In this document: piece after piece, positions 55,112 to 63,947 of the stretch
How the letters are laid out: each line of letters opens with the position of its first letter
How positions within the stretch are numbered: the stretch's first letter is position 1
Assembly: GCF_008011855.1 (NCBI RefSeq)
Contig: NZ_VOUX01000001.1
Span: 124,001-188,000 of the forward strand
DNA length: 64,000 nt
Reading direction: 5' to 3'
Origin: Serratia bockelmannii
Lineage (GTDB): Bacteria; Pseudomonadota; Gammaproteobacteria; Enterobacterales; Enterobacteriaceae
Translations under genes and position numbers: made by a program
The notes under the pieces: model-generated
The model's input: the letters and a program-made list of their open reading frames with translations, nothing else
The model's database searches: none
Told to the model about the DNA's origin: nothing

Positions 55112-55486
55112 ATGAAAAAGACACTAGGCCTGTTGGCGCTGTTGTTGTTGAGCGGCTGCGGCGCGGGTGCCGGCCATCAGGCCGGCACCCCGTTGCCGGG
55201 GCCGCAGGCCGAGGCGCAGACTGCGACGCCGCTCAGCTATCCGGTGCGGGTGCATAACGCGGTGAGCCGCGAGCTGCGTTTGCCGGAACACGCGCGCGGC
55301 CAACGCTGCACCATCAGCATACGGCTGCGGCCGGACGGCAAGCTGGTGAGCAGCAAGATCGTGAGGGGCGATGCGCCCCTGTGTGCGGCGGCCAGCGCGG
55401 CGGTGCAGCACGCGCAGTTTCCGCCGATGGCCAACGCCACCGAGTACGCGCTGTTCAACGCCGTGGTGCTCGATTTCGTTCCCTGA
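55112..55486 (+). CDS. TolA C-terminal domain-like lipoprotein
   Basis: 124-aa lipoprotein. Signal MKKTLGLLALLLLSGC with lipobox LSGC (Cys 16). The mature part has a Pro/Ala linker and a TolA/TonB-C-like domain (SIRLRPDGKLVSSKIVRGDAPLC; AAVQHAQFPPM). It would sit in the outer or inner membrane facing the periplasm. Paired cysteines may form disulfides. Not the Tol-Pal TolA itself. Confidence 0.72.
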   Translation: MKKTLGLLALLLLSGCGAGAGHQAGTPLPGPQAEAQTATPLSYPVRVHNAVSRELRLPEHARGQRCTISIRLRPDGKLVSSKIVRGDAPLCAAASAAVQHAQFPPMANATEYALFNAVVLDFVP

Positions 55487-55501
55487 AGGGATGTGACCGA
55501 T

Positions 55502-55527
55502 GGGCCGCCTGCGCGGCCCGCTTTTTC
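55502..55527 (+). terminator. Terminator of TolA-like lipoprotein gene
   Basis: GGGCCGC/GCGGCCC stem, CTGC loop, then GCTTTTTCT. Confidence 0.8.
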
Positions 55528-55626
55528 TCGTTTCGCCGTTTGCGTATTCACGCTTTTCCGCCAATAGTGTTCTCCGGGCATGCACCCAGACAATTTTTCA
55601 TTGGCCGGCCAACGGGAGCAAAAGAC

Positions 55627-56103
55627 ATGAAAGGCGAGCATCATTATCAGGTCTCGGTGACCTGGCAGGGGAATCTGGGCGCAGGCACGGAAGATTATCG
55701 CGCTTATGGACGCGATCACCTGATCGGCGCCGTGGGCAAGGCAGATATCGCCGGCTCAGCCGATCCGGCCTTCCGCGGTGACGCGACGCGCTGGAATCCG
55801 GAGGATTTGCTGGTAGCATCGCTCAGCGCTTGCCACAAATTATGGTACCTGCATCTGTGCGCCACCTCGGGGATTTCGGTGCTGGCCTATCAGGACGATG
55901 CCGTGGGCGTGATGCGCGAAGACGCCGCGCGCGGCGGCTTTTTCACCTCGGTGACGCTGCGGCCGCAGGTCACGGTGCGCGATGGCGACGATCTGCAACT
56001 GGCGCAACAGCTGCATGAGAAGGCGCATCACCTGTGCTTTATCGCCAATTCGGTGAATTTCCCGGTGGCGTGCGAACCGCAGGCCGCGTACGCAACCCGC
56101 TGA
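55627..56103 (+). CDS. OsmC family protein
   Basis: 158-aa OsmC-like protein. Organic hydroperoxide-reductase type cysteines: LVASLSACHKLWYLHL (Cys 69 region) and EKAHHLCFIANSVN (second Cys). MKGEHHYQVSVTWQGNLG start from ATG 55627 with GGGAG nearby. Probably reduces organic peroxides; co-regulation with others is not evident. Confidence 0.86.
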   Translation: MKGEHHYQVSVTWQGNLGAGTEDYRAYGRDHLIGAVGKADIAGSADPAFRGDATRWNPEDLLVASLSACHKLWYLHLCATSGISVLAYQDDAVGVMREDAARGGFFTSVTLRPQVTVRDGDDLQLAQQLHEKAHHLCFIANSVNFPVACEPQAAYATR

Positions 56104-56192
56104 ATTTTCACTTAGCTTTGCCATTTTCGTTATTTTGAACGCCGCAACGGCTCACGGATACTGAGAGAAAATCTCTTACCGCGAGCCGCAGC

Positions 56193-57224
56193 ATGTCCCA
56201 CGCCCACTATTTGCACCCCGAACAGCGCGAACGAATCAGGCAGCTTTATCGGCGCCGGCATTGGCGGCTGGAGCTGCCCACCTGGGGGATCATGGCGGCG
56301 GTGTACGGCGGCTGGTTCGGCGTGGCGTATTCTTGGCAGGCGCTGGGCCCGTGGCTTGGCGCACCGCTGCTGATCCTCCTGACCACCTGGTACCTGTCGT
56401 TGCAACACGAGCTGATCCACGGCCACCCGACGCGCTGGCCGCGCGTCAATCAGCTGTTCGGCCTGTTGCCGCTGGCGGTGTGGTATCCCTATGGGCTGTA
56501 TCGCGATTCGCATCTGCGCCACCACCGCAACGACCACCTGACCGATCCGCACGAAGATCCCGAAAGCTATTACTTCAGCGCCGCGCAGTGGCGGCGTTAT
56601 CCCCGCCTGTTGCCGCTGTTGGCCGCCGTGCGCAATACGCTGATCGGCCGGGTGCTCCTCGGCCCGGCGCTGGATATTGCCGCGACCCTGGCCGGGGCGG
56701 TGAAAGCGCTCGCCGGAGGGGAGTGGCGCGCCTGGGCGAGGTGGTTAGCGCACCTGTCGCTGTTGGCGGTACTGCTGCACTGGTTGCAGATGCAGGGTAT
56801 CGGCACGGCGTTTTACCTGTTGGCCATCAGCTATCCGGCGTTGGCGCTGACCAAGGTGAGATCGTTTTTTGAGCATCGCGCCGTGGACGCACCGCAGGCA
56901 CGTTCTATTATTAATGAGGCGGGCTGGCCGTGGCGGCTGTTGTTTCTCAATTTGAACTACCATTTAGTGCATCACGATCTGCCCGGCCTGCCCTGGTATG
57001 GTTTGCGCGAAGTCTATCTGGCGGAGCGCGAGGCGTATCAGCGGCGCAGTCAGGGATTTGTCGCGCAAGGCTACGGCGAGTGGCTGCGCGATTACGCCCT
57101 GACGCCGATCGACGTCGGCGTGCATCCGTTGCGCGCCGGTGAACCGCAGGGGGGAGGCGATGCCCTGCCGACGGAAAAATTTATTGCGCGCTGGAAGCGC
57201 GTTTCTCAGGATTTTCCAACCTAA
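56193..57224 (+). CDS. Fatty acid desaturase
   Basis: 343-aa integral di-iron desaturase. Histidine boxes HELIHGH (about 71-77), HLRHHRND (HxxHH, about 108) and HLVHHDLPGL (HxxHH, about 259) ligate iron, with four membrane segments. Introduces a double bond into an acyl lipid; substrate chain unknown. Lies 40 bp before yehZ on the same strand; co-transcription possible but not shown. Confidence 0.88.
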   Translation: MSHAHYLHPEQRERIRQLYRRRHWRLELPTWGIMAAVYGGWFGVAYSWQALGPWLGAPLLILLTTWYLSLQHELIHGHPTRWPRVNQLFGLLPLAVWYPYGLYRDSHLRHHRNDHLTDPHEDPESYYFSAAQWRRYPRLLPLLAAVRNTLIGRVLLGPALDIAATLAGAVKALAGGEWRAWARWLAHLSLLAVLLHWLQMQGIGTAFYLLAISYPALALTKVRSFFEHRAVDAPQARSIINEAGWPWRLLFLNLNYHLVHHDLPGLPWYGLREVYLAEREAYQRRSQGFVAQGYGEWLRDYALTPIDVGVHPLRAGEPQGGGDALPTEKFIARWKRVSQDFPT

Positions 57225-57264
57225 CTGGCCCATGAGCCGGAAAACGTATAACCAGAGGAAAAGT

Positions 57265-58194
57265 ATGGCAATCACCTTATCACGCGGACGTTCCTTTGCC
57301 GTCGCGCTGGCTCTGCTGGCCACCGGCGGCCTGGCGCAGGCGGCCGACTCGGTGCGCGTCGGCTCCAAGATCGATACCGAAGGTTCGCTGCTCGGCAACA
57401 TCATCGTGCAGGTGCTGGAAGCCAACGGCATCAAGACCACCAACAAGCTGCAGCTCGGCACCACCAAGGTGCTGCGCGGCGCCATCACCTCCGGTGAGAT
57501 CGACATCTACCCGGAGTACACCGGCAACGGCGCGTTTTTCTTCTCCGATGAGAAAGATCCGGCGTGGAAGAACGCCCAGGCCGGCTTCGAGAAAGTGAAA
57601 CAGCTCGACTACGACAAAAACAAAATCGTCTGGCTGGACGCGGCGCCGGCCAACAACACCTGGACCATCGCTATTCGCCAGGACGTGGCGGAGGCCAATC
57701 ATCTGAAAACGCTGTCGGATCTCGGCAAGTGGATCAACGGTGGCGGCAAGTTCAAGCTGGCGGCCTCGGCGGAATTTATCGAACGGCCGGATGCGCTGCC
57801 GGCGTTCCAGAGTGCCTACGGTTTCAAACTGAATCAGGATCAGCTGCTGTCCCTGGCCGGCGGTGATACGGCGGTGACCATCAAGGCGGCGGCGGAGCAG
57901 ACCTCCGGCGTCAACGCGGCGATGGCCTACGGCACCGATGGCCCGGTAGCGGCGCTGGGGTTGCAGACCTTGGCGGACCCGAAAGGCGTACAGCCGATCT
58001 ACGCGCCGGCGCCGATCGTGCGCGAAGCGGCGCTGAAAGCGCACGCCAATCTACCTGAGCTGCTGAAGCCGGTGTTCGCCTCGCTGGACGGGCCCACGCT
58101 GCAAAAACTCAACGCGCAGATCGCCGTGGAAGGCCAGGACGCCAAACAGGTGGCGGCCGCTTACCTGAAAGAGAAAGGGTTTGTTAAGGGATAA
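57265..58194 (+). CDS. yehZ: Osmoprotectant-binding protein YehZ (OsmF)
   Basis: 309-aa periplasmic binding protein of the YehZYXW glycine-betaine-type importer. Signal MAITLSRGRSFAVALALLATGG...AQAA. Typical: VGSKIDTEGSLLGNIIVQVL, GEIDIYPEYTGNGAFF and GTDGPVAALGLQTLADPKG. In E. coli the operon is RpoS/osmotic-controlled and low affinity (known there, not shown here). ATG 57265 with AGAGGAAAAG upstream. Confidence 0.92.
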   Translation: MAITLSRGRSFAVALALLATGGLAQAADSVRVGSKIDTEGSLLGNIIVQVLEANGIKTTNKLQLGTTKVLRGAITSGEIDIYPEYTGNGAFFFSDEKDPAWKNAQAGFEKVKQLDYDKNKIVWLDAAPANNTWTIAIRQDVAEANHLKTLSDLGKWINGGGKFKLAASAEFIERPDALPAFQSAYGFKLNQDQLLSLAGGDTAVTIKAAAEQTSGVNAAMAYGTDGPVAALGLQTLADPKGVQPIYAPAPIVREAALKAHANLPELLKPVFASLDGPTLQKLNAQIAVEGQDAKQVAAAYLKEKGFVKG

Positions 58195-58202
58195 TGCCGA
58201 GG

Positions 58203-58231
58203 TGCCCCCTCTGCCGTCGGGAGAGGGGGTT
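58203..58231. repeat. Intercistronic hairpin between yehZ and yehY
   Basis: CCCCTCT/AGAGGGG inverted repeat. It may stabilise the yehZ message or lower downstream expression, as often seen after binding-protein genes. Confidence 0.45.
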
Positions 58232-58255
58232 AACCGAGGGAGCCGGAGCGTTTCT

Positions 58256-59416
58256 TTGACTATCGCCGTAAAACATCGCGTCTTGTTGACGCTGTTCATG
58301 CTGTTGCTGCTGGCCGCGTTCGGCCTGCCGTTCCTCAGTTATGCCCCCAATCGCCTGTTGTCGGGCAAAAGCCTCTCCTTGTTCTCCCTGCTGCACGGCC
58401 CGGCGCTGTGGCTGCTGTTGCCGCTGGCGGCATTGGCGAGCCTCAGCCTGTTGCCGCCGACGCGGGGGCGGGCGCTGCTGGCGGCGCTGGCCGCCTGCGG
58501 GGTGTTGACGCTGGCCTTCTGGATCAGTGGGCAGGCCGCCGAACGCCTGGCGCAGGAGGGGTCGCGCCTGGCGCGCACCTCTTGGGGCAGCGGCTGCTGG
58601 CTGACGATGGCGCTGAGCCTGCTGATCGCGGCCGACGCCATGGCGCGCCTCACCGCGTCGCACCTGTGGCGCATGCTGGGCAACGCGCTGGTGCTGGTGC
58701 CGCCGGCGCTGCTGCTGTTCGGGCATCAGCTCGATCAGCTGTCGCTGCTGAAGGAGTACCACAATCGTCAGGAGGTGTTTGACGCCGCGCTGTTGCAGCA
58801 CCTGACCATTCTGCTGGCGACGATGGCCCCGGCGCTGGCGATCGGCGTGCCGCTCGGGGTGCTGTGTTTTCGCTCCGAGCGCTGGCAGAGGCCGATTTTT
58901 TCCGCGCTGAACATTATCCAGACCGTGCCTTCCATCGCGCTGTTCGGCCTGCTGATCGCGCCGCTGGCGGGGCTGGCGGCGGCGGTGCCCTGGCTGGCGG
59001 AGCACGGCGTCAGCGGCATCGGCATGGCGCCGGCGATCGTGGCGCTGGTGCTGTACGCGCTGTTGCCGCTGGTGCGCAGCGTGGTGGCGGGGCTGCAGAG
59101 CGTGCCGGCCGGGGTGATTGAGTCCGCCACCGGCATGGGGTTGACGCGCGGGCAGATTTTCCTGCGCGTGCAGCTGCCGTTGGCGTTGCCGCTGTTCCTG
59201 ACCGGCGTGCGCATCCTGGCGGTGCAAACCGTCGGCATGGCGGTGGTGGCGGCGCTGATCGGCGCCGGCGGTTTTGGCGCCATCGTGTTCCAGGGGCTGC
59301 TCAGCAGCGCGCTGGATCTGGTTCTGCTGGGGGTGATCCCGGTGGTCATGATGGCGGTCATCGTCGATTCGCTGTTTAAATTTTGGGTTTCAATCCTGGA
59401 CGTATCGCGCCGATGA
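58256..59416 (+). CDS. yehY: Osmoprotectant ABC permease YehY
   Basis: 386-aa permease (E. coli YehY 385 aa). Long N-terminal set of segments (LSYAPNRLLSG as in E. coli FISYAPNRLVSG) and C-terminal BPD permease with EAA loop VIESATGMGLTRGQIFLRVQLP and ALIGAGGFGAIVFQGLLSSALD. I choose TTG 58256 (MTIAVKHRVLL) because CCGGAG lies 7 bases upstream and the length agrees. The stop overlaps yehX by 4 bp. Confidence 0.9.
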   Translation: MTIAVKHRVLLTLFMLLLLAAFGLPFLSYAPNRLLSGKSLSLFSLLHGPALWLLLPLAALASLSLLPPTRGRALLAALAACGVLTLAFWISGQAAERLAQEGSRLARTSWGSGCWLTMALSLLIAADAMARLTASHLWRMLGNALVLVPPALLLFGHQLDQLSLLKEYHNRQEVFDAALLQHLTILLATMAPALAIGVPLGVLCFRSERWQRPIFSALNIIQTVPSIALFGLLIAPLAGLAAAVPWLAEHGVSGIGMAPAIVALVLYALLPLVRSVVAGLQSVPAGVIESATGMGLTRGQIFLRVQLPLALPLFLTGVRILAVQTVGMAVVAALIGAGGFGAIVFQGLLSSALDLVLLGVIPVVMMAVIVDSLFKFWVSILDVSRR

Positions 59417-60348
59417 TTCACTTTGAGCAAGTCAGCAAAATTTTTCAGGGCAAGCCGGCGGTCGACGATCTCACGCTGCACATCGCCGAGGGCGAATTCA
59501 CCGTGTTGATCGGCACCTCGGGTTCTGGCAAGTCCACGACGTTAAAAATGATCAATCGCCTGATAGAACACGATCGGGGCAAGATCCTCTTTGCCGGCGA
59601 AGAGATCCAGTCGTTCAAACCGCAGGATCTGCGGCGGCGCATGGGCTATGCGATCCAGTCGATCGGCCTGTTCCCGCACTGGACGGTGGAGGAGAACATC
59701 GCCACCGTGCCGCAACTGCTGAAATGGCCGCGTGCGCGCATCCGCGATCGGGTTACCGAGTTGCTGGAGCTGCTGCACCTGGAGCCGGATCTGTTTCGCC
59801 GTCGCTACCCGCACCAGCTGTCCGGCGGGCAACAGCAGCGGGTGGGGGTGGCGCGTGCGCTGGCCGCCGATCCCGAGGTGTTGCTGATGGACGAACCGTT
59901 CGGCGCGCTGGATCCGGTCACCCGCACGGCGCTGCAGGCGGAGATCGCCCGCATTCATCAGATCTCGGGCCGCACCATCGTGCTGGTGACGCACGACATT
60001 GACGAGGCGCTGGGCCTGGCGGATCGCCTGGTGCTGCTCGATCAGGGGCGCGTGGTGCAACAGGGCACGCCGCTGGCGCTGCTGACCGCGCCGGCCAACG
60101 ATTTCGTGCGCGATTTCTTCGGGCGCAGCGATCGCGGCATCAAGCTGCTGTCGCTGGGTACGGTGGCGGAGCGGGTGCGGCCCGGCGTCGCTGGGGGCGA
60201 GCCGATCGCCGCCGCCATGAGCCTGCGCGAGGCGCTGTCGGTGTTCGTGGCGCGCGGCAGCGACTGCCTGCCGGTGGTGGATGAACGGGGCGAAGCGTTG
60301 GGGGTTCTGCACTTCCACGATCTGATCGCCGGGCAGGCGCTGTCATGA
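59413..60348 (+). CDS. yehX: Osmoprotectant ABC ATPase YehX
   Basis: 311-aa ATPase. Walker [10 protein letters not shown], signature LSGGQQQR, Walker [13 protein letters not shown] and H-loop VTHDIDEA. Residues about 255-311 form a CBS-like tail ([21 protein letters not shown]), possibly an ionic-strength sensor as in OpuA. ATG 59413 couples to the yehY stop; its own stop couples to yehW. Confidence 0.93.
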   Translation: MIHFEQVSKIFQGKPAVDDLTLHIAEGEFTVLIGTSGSGKSTTLKMINRLIEHDRGKILFAGEEIQSFKPQDLRRRMGYAIQSIGLFPHWTVEENIATVPQLLKWPRARIRDRVTELLELLHLEPDLFRRRYPHQLSGGQQQRVGVARALAADPEVLLMDEPFGALDPVTRTALQAEIARIHQISGRTIVLVTHDIDEALGLADRLVLLDQGRVVQQGTPLALLTAPANDFVRDFFGRSDRGIKLLSLGTVAERVRPGVAGGEPIAAAMSLREALSVFVARGSDCLPVVDERGEALGVLHFHDLIAGQALS

Positions 60349-61118
60349 GCGGGCGCATCGGGCGCCTGCTGCGCGATCCGCTGCCCTGGACGTTGGCGCT
60401 GCTGTTGGCGCTGGTGTTCGGCATGGATCATCTGCGCGGCCTGTTCGCCGCCTGGTTCCCTGATTTGGAGCGGCCCATTTATCAGCAGGACAGCTTTATC
60501 GCGCTGGTGGGGGCGCACCTGTCGCTGGTGGCGATCTCCAGCCTGATCGCGGTGGTAATCGGCGTGGCGGCGGGCGTCGCTGTGACCCGACGCAGCGGCC
60601 GGGAGTTTCGTTCGCTGGTGGAAACGGTAGTGGCGGTGGGGCAGACCTTCCCGCCGGTGGCGGTGCTGGCGGTAGCGGTGCCGGTGATGGGCTTCAGCGA
60701 GCAGCCGGCGATCATTGCGTTGGTGCTGTACGGCCTGCTGCCGATCCTGCAGGGCACGCTGGCGGGCATCGAATCGGTACCGCCCGCCACGCGCGAGATC
60801 GCCCGCGGCGTGGGGATGAGCGCCTGGCAAATTCTGTGGCGGGTTGAACTGCCGCTGGCGGCGCCGGTGATTGTCGCCGGGATCCGCACGTCGGTGATCA
60901 TTAACATCGGCACGGCGGCCATCGCTTCCACCGTCGGTACCAAAACGCTCGGTTCGCCGATCATCATCGGCCTGAGCGGGTTTAACACCGCCTATGTGAT
61001 CCAGGGCGCGGCGGTCGTGGCGTTGTTGGCTATTATCACCGATATGCTGTTCGAACGTTGGGTGCGTTATCTCACCGCCTGGCGCCAGCAGACGCTGGCG
61101 ACCACTCCGGCGGGGTAA
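60345..61118 (+). CDS. yehW: Osmoprotectant ABC permease YehW
   Basis: 257-aa BPD permease with about six segments. EAA loop [21 protein letters not shown] and the [21 protein letters not shown] block. Fourth gene of the yeh order Z-Y-X-W as in E. coli. Start overlaps yehX by 4 bp. Confidence 0.93.
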   Translation: MSGRIGRLLRDPLPWTLALLLALVFGMDHLRGLFAAWFPDLERPIYQQDSFIALVGAHLSLVAISSLIAVVIGVAAGVAVTRRSGREFRSLVETVVAVGQTFPPVAVLAVAVPVMGFSEQPAIIALVLYGLLPILQGTLAGIESVPPATREIARGVGMSAWQILWRVELPLAAPVIVAGIRTSVIINIGTAAIASTVGTKTLGSPIIIGLSGFNTAYVIQGAAVVALLAIITDMLFERWVRYLTAWRQQTLATTPAG

Positions 61119-61125
61119 GGGGGAA

Positions 61126-61908
61126 ATGATGCAGGTGTCTCTACCGATGTACGGCGTTGGCCGGGAGCAGGCCGAATCCTTCTGGCAGGTCTTGCGCGGC
61201 AAGCTGCTGCGGCTGGGGTTGCCGGCGGCGCCGGAACGGCTTAGCTGGCCGGACGATCTGGCGCAGCACTGGCGGCGCGAGGATCTGCTGCTCAGCCAAA
61301 CCTGCGGTTATCCGTTGGTCAGCACCTTGCCGCAGGTGCAGCTAATCGGCACCTACCACTACCGGGTGGAAGGGTGCGACGGGCCGAATTACCGCAGCTG
61401 GCTGGTGGTGCGCGCGGACGATCCCGGCGAGCGGCTGGCGGATTTTCGCGGCCGGACGGTGGCGTATAACAGCACCGATTCCCAGTCCGGCTACAACGGC
61501 TTGCGCGCGCTGATCGCGCCGCTGGCGCAGGACGGGAAATTCTTCGGTGCGGCTATCGCCTCCGGGGCGCATTACCAGTCGCTGAAGCTGATCCGCAGCG
61601 GGCAGGCGGATATCGCCGCCATCGATTCCATCAGCATGGAACTGCTGCGCCGCGCGCAGCCACAGGCGCTGGAGGGGCTGAAAATCATCGGCCGCACGGC
61701 GGCGGTGCCCGGTTTGCCGCTGATCACCGCAGCCGGCACGCCACCGGAACAGGTGGACATCCTGCGCGCCGGCGCCCGAGCGATGCTGGATGAGGCGGTC
61801 AGCGACCGCCTGCTGATCGGCGATTTCAGCCTGGTGCCGCGCTCGGCTTACCAGATTATCACCGTGCTGGAGCAGCAGGCCGCCGCACAGGGCGTGACGG
61901 CGCTCTAG
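61126..61908 (+). CDS. PhnD-like periplasmic-binding-fold protein without signal peptide
   Basis: 260-aa protein with PhnD/SsuA-like binding fold. LPMYGVGREQAESFW start, DLLLSQTCGYPLVS, VVRADDPGERLADFRGRTVAYN with STDSQSGYNGLRAL and SGQADIAAIDSISMELLRR. No signal peptide, so it should be cytoplasmic. It lies 7 bp after yehW with GGGGGAAATG, so likely on the same transcript. A ligand sensor or chaperone role is a guess; none is established for this group. Confidence 0.75.
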   Translation: MMQVSLPMYGVGREQAESFWQVLRGKLLRLGLPAAPERLSWPDDLAQHWRREDLLLSQTCGYPLVSTLPQVQLIGTYHYRVEGCDGPNYRSWLVVRADDPGERLADFRGRTVAYNSTDSQSGYNGLRALIAPLAQDGKFFGAAIASGAHYQSLKLIRSGQADIAAIDSISMELLRRAQPQALEGLKIIGRTAAVPGLPLITAAGTPPEQVDILRAGARAMLDEAVSDRLLIGDFSLVPRSAYQIITVLEQQAAAQGVTAL

Positions 61909-61914
61909 CCGCCG

Positions 61915-62634
61915 TTACAGCAGGCCGCCGCCGTCGATGTCGATCACGCTGCCGGTGACGAAACCGTTCTCCATCGCCAGCAGGTAACCCGCCGCGACGT
62001 CGGCCGCCTGGCCGATCCGGCCGACCGGCAGGCTGCCGCTTACGCGCTCGAACAGCGCCTGACGCTGCGCGGCGCTCATGCCGTCGTAGGCTTCGGTGGC
62101 GGTGATGCCGGGGCTGACCACGTTCACCCGCCGCGGCGCCAGCTCCTTCGCCAACTGTTTGCCGACCGCTTCCAGCGCGGCGTTGATGCCGGTTTTGATC
62201 AACTGACCGCCAAGGTATTTACGCGACAGTTGGCCGGAGGTCAGGGTGATGGAGCCCTGCGGCGCCAGCGTCGGCAGCGCCGCCTGCACCGCGCGCAAAC
62301 TGCCCCAGAATTTGACGTTGAAGTCGGCCTGCGCCTGCTCAAAGGCAGTTTCCGCCAGCGGTTTCGCGTCCACCAACGGCCCGGCGGTGATCACCAGATG
62401 GTCGAAAGCGCCGACGGCGGCAAACAGCGCATGCAGTGATGCTTCATCGGTCAGGTCGGCCTGCATCAGATGCAGCGCGTCGTTTTTCTCCCCGGCGTGG
62501 GGAAGGCGACGTGAAGCCAGCACCACTTCAGCGCCGCGCGCCGCCGCCGCGTAGGCCACCGCGGCGCCAATGCCGCTGGTGCCGCCCAGGATCACCAGCT
62601 TTTGTCGTTTCAGGGGGGAGTCGGGAATCGTCAT
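61915..62634 (-). CDS. SDR family oxidoreductase
   Basis: 239-aa short-chain dehydrogenase. Cofactor motif LVILGGTSGIGAAVA (TGxxxGxG type GGTSGIG). The active-site region reads SGQLSRKYLGGQLIKTGINAALEA; a serine is present (TLTSG), but the usual YxxxK appears as KYLGGQLIK, so catalysis is not certain. C-terminal SVIDIDGGGLL typical. Divergent from a LysR gene that may control it. Confidence 0.85.
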   Translation of the reverse strand: MTIPDSPLKRQKLVILGGTSGIGAAVAYAAAARGAEVVLASRRLPHAGEKNDALHLMQADLTDEASLHALFAAVGAFDHLVITAGPLVDAKPLAETAFEQAQADFNVKFWGSLRAVQAALPTLAPQGSITLTSGQLSRKYLGGQLIKTGINAALEAVGKQLAKELAPRRVNVVSPGITATEAYDGMSAAQRQALFERVSGSLPVGRIGQAADVAAGYLLAMENGFVTGSVIDIDGGGLL

Positions 62635-62768
62635 GTTAAGGCCTCTTTTTAGGTAAGTTTCAACGGGATCTATCTTTCCTGATTGAAAATGAGGAAAAAA
62701 GCCCGCCTAATAGCAAACACTTGTAAATTAATATTAATAATTGATTGGGCTAAAAAGAGGGGAAATAC

Positions 62769-63680
62769 ATGACCTCATTTGTCGATCTCGAGGTGTTTGT
62801 CCGCACGGTGGACGGCGGCAGTTTTTCCGCCGCGGCGCGCTCGCTGGACATGACGCCGGCGGCGGCCAGCATCGCGGTGAAAAGGCTGGAGCAGCAGCTG
62901 GGCGCGCGGCTGCTGGTGCGTTCCACCCGCAGCCTGAGGTTGACGGAGGAGGGCGCCCGCTATCTCGACAGCGCGCGCCTGGCGCTGGGCGCGTTGGCCG
63001 AAGGAGAGCAGGCGATCCGCGAGAAGCATCAGGGGCTGTCCGGGGTACTGCAGATTTCCGCGCCGTCGGATTTTGGCCGCAATTTGCTGCTCTGCTGGCT
63101 GGATGAGTTCCGCCTGCAGCACCCGCATATTCAGCTGCAGCTCCTGATCAACGATCGGCAGGCCGATCTGTTTCGCGAACCGGTGGATGTGGCGCTCCGT
63201 TTCGGGCCGTTGGCCGACTCTTCGCTGGTGGCGCTGCCCATTTTGCCGCAGCACCGGCGGCTGATCTGCGCCAGCCCCGATTACCTGCGGCGGCATGGCG
63301 CGCCGCAAACGCCGGCCGATCTGGTTCGGCACAGCATTCTGGTGTATCAGCCCAGCGGCAAACGACAGGTGGAATGGCGGCTATGGCGCGGTGAGGAACT
63401 GATCGAAGTGCCGTTGAACGGCAGCTATTTTACCGATGATGGCGAGGTGGCGCGGCGCTGGGCGCTGGCTGGCCACGGGGTGGTGCGCAAGTCGGCGATC
63501 GACGTGGTGGCCGACATTCGCGCCGGGCGGCTGGTGCAGCTGTTGCCGGAATGGCGCAGCGACGCGGTGCCGATCAATCTGGTCTGCCCGCATCGCTCGC
63601 AGGTATCGGAACGCGTCCGGCAGCTGCAGCGCTTTTTACAGCAGCGCTGTCAGCGTTGGATGGACGATCACTTGGCCTGA
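62769..63680 (+). CDS. LysR family regulator (divergent from SDR)
   Basis: 303-aa LysR regulator of the CrgA-like group. HTH LEVFVRTVDGGSFSAAARSLDMTPAAASIAVKRLEQQ (about 7-43, cited by ends) and substrate-binding domain. The ~130-bp AT-rich gap to the SDR gene is where it would bind. Effector unknown. Confidence 0.88.
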   Translation: MTSFVDLEVFVRTVDGGSFSAAARSLDMTPAAASIAVKRLEQQLGARLLVRSTRSLRLTEEGARYLDSARLALGALAEGEQAIREKHQGLSGVLQISAPSDFGRNLLLCWLDEFRLQHPHIQLQLLINDRQADLFREPVDVALRFGPLADSSLVALPILPQHRRLICASPDYLRRHGAPQTPADLVRHSILVYQPSGKRQVEWRLWRGEELIEVPLNGSYFTDDGEVARRWALAGHGVVRKSAIDVVADIRAGRLVQLLPEWRSDAVPINLVCPHRSQVSERVRQLQRFLQQRCQRWMDDHLA

Positions 63681-63844
63681 AGGGTTTCGGTTTGCGCCGG
63701 CGTGGCGGCGGTATCCCCGGCAGGCGCGCTTTCTTCATGCGGGGTGGTGGAACGGGTGTAGATGTTCAGCCCGGCGAGGAATACGCCGCCCAGAGAACCG
63801 AAGGCGCACAGGGCGATGACGATGAGGAACGCTTTTTTCAGCAT
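63668..63844 (-). CDS. Small single-span membrane protein
   Basis: 58-aa protein MLKKAFLIVIALCAFGSLGG with one membrane segment (about 5-27), then NIYTRSTTPHEESAP and a Pro/Ala/Thr/Glu-rich tail ending LQAK. Found by reading the minus strand. Codon use is GC-rich and coding-like, but no good ribosome site precedes the ATG. Its end overlaps the LysR end by 13 bp convergently. Function unknown. Confidence 0.5.
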   Translation of the reverse strand: MLKKAFLIVIALCAFGSLGGVFLAGLNIYTRSTTPHEESAPAGDTAATPAQTETLQAK

Positions 63845-63947
63845 AGGAATAATTTCGCAGGTTGCTTGGAACAGCGGGAATTATAGCCCCTTCGCCGGGT
63901 GAAACAAGAATCGTTTTTAACGGCGGCCCGCAGACCGCCCTTTGTGA

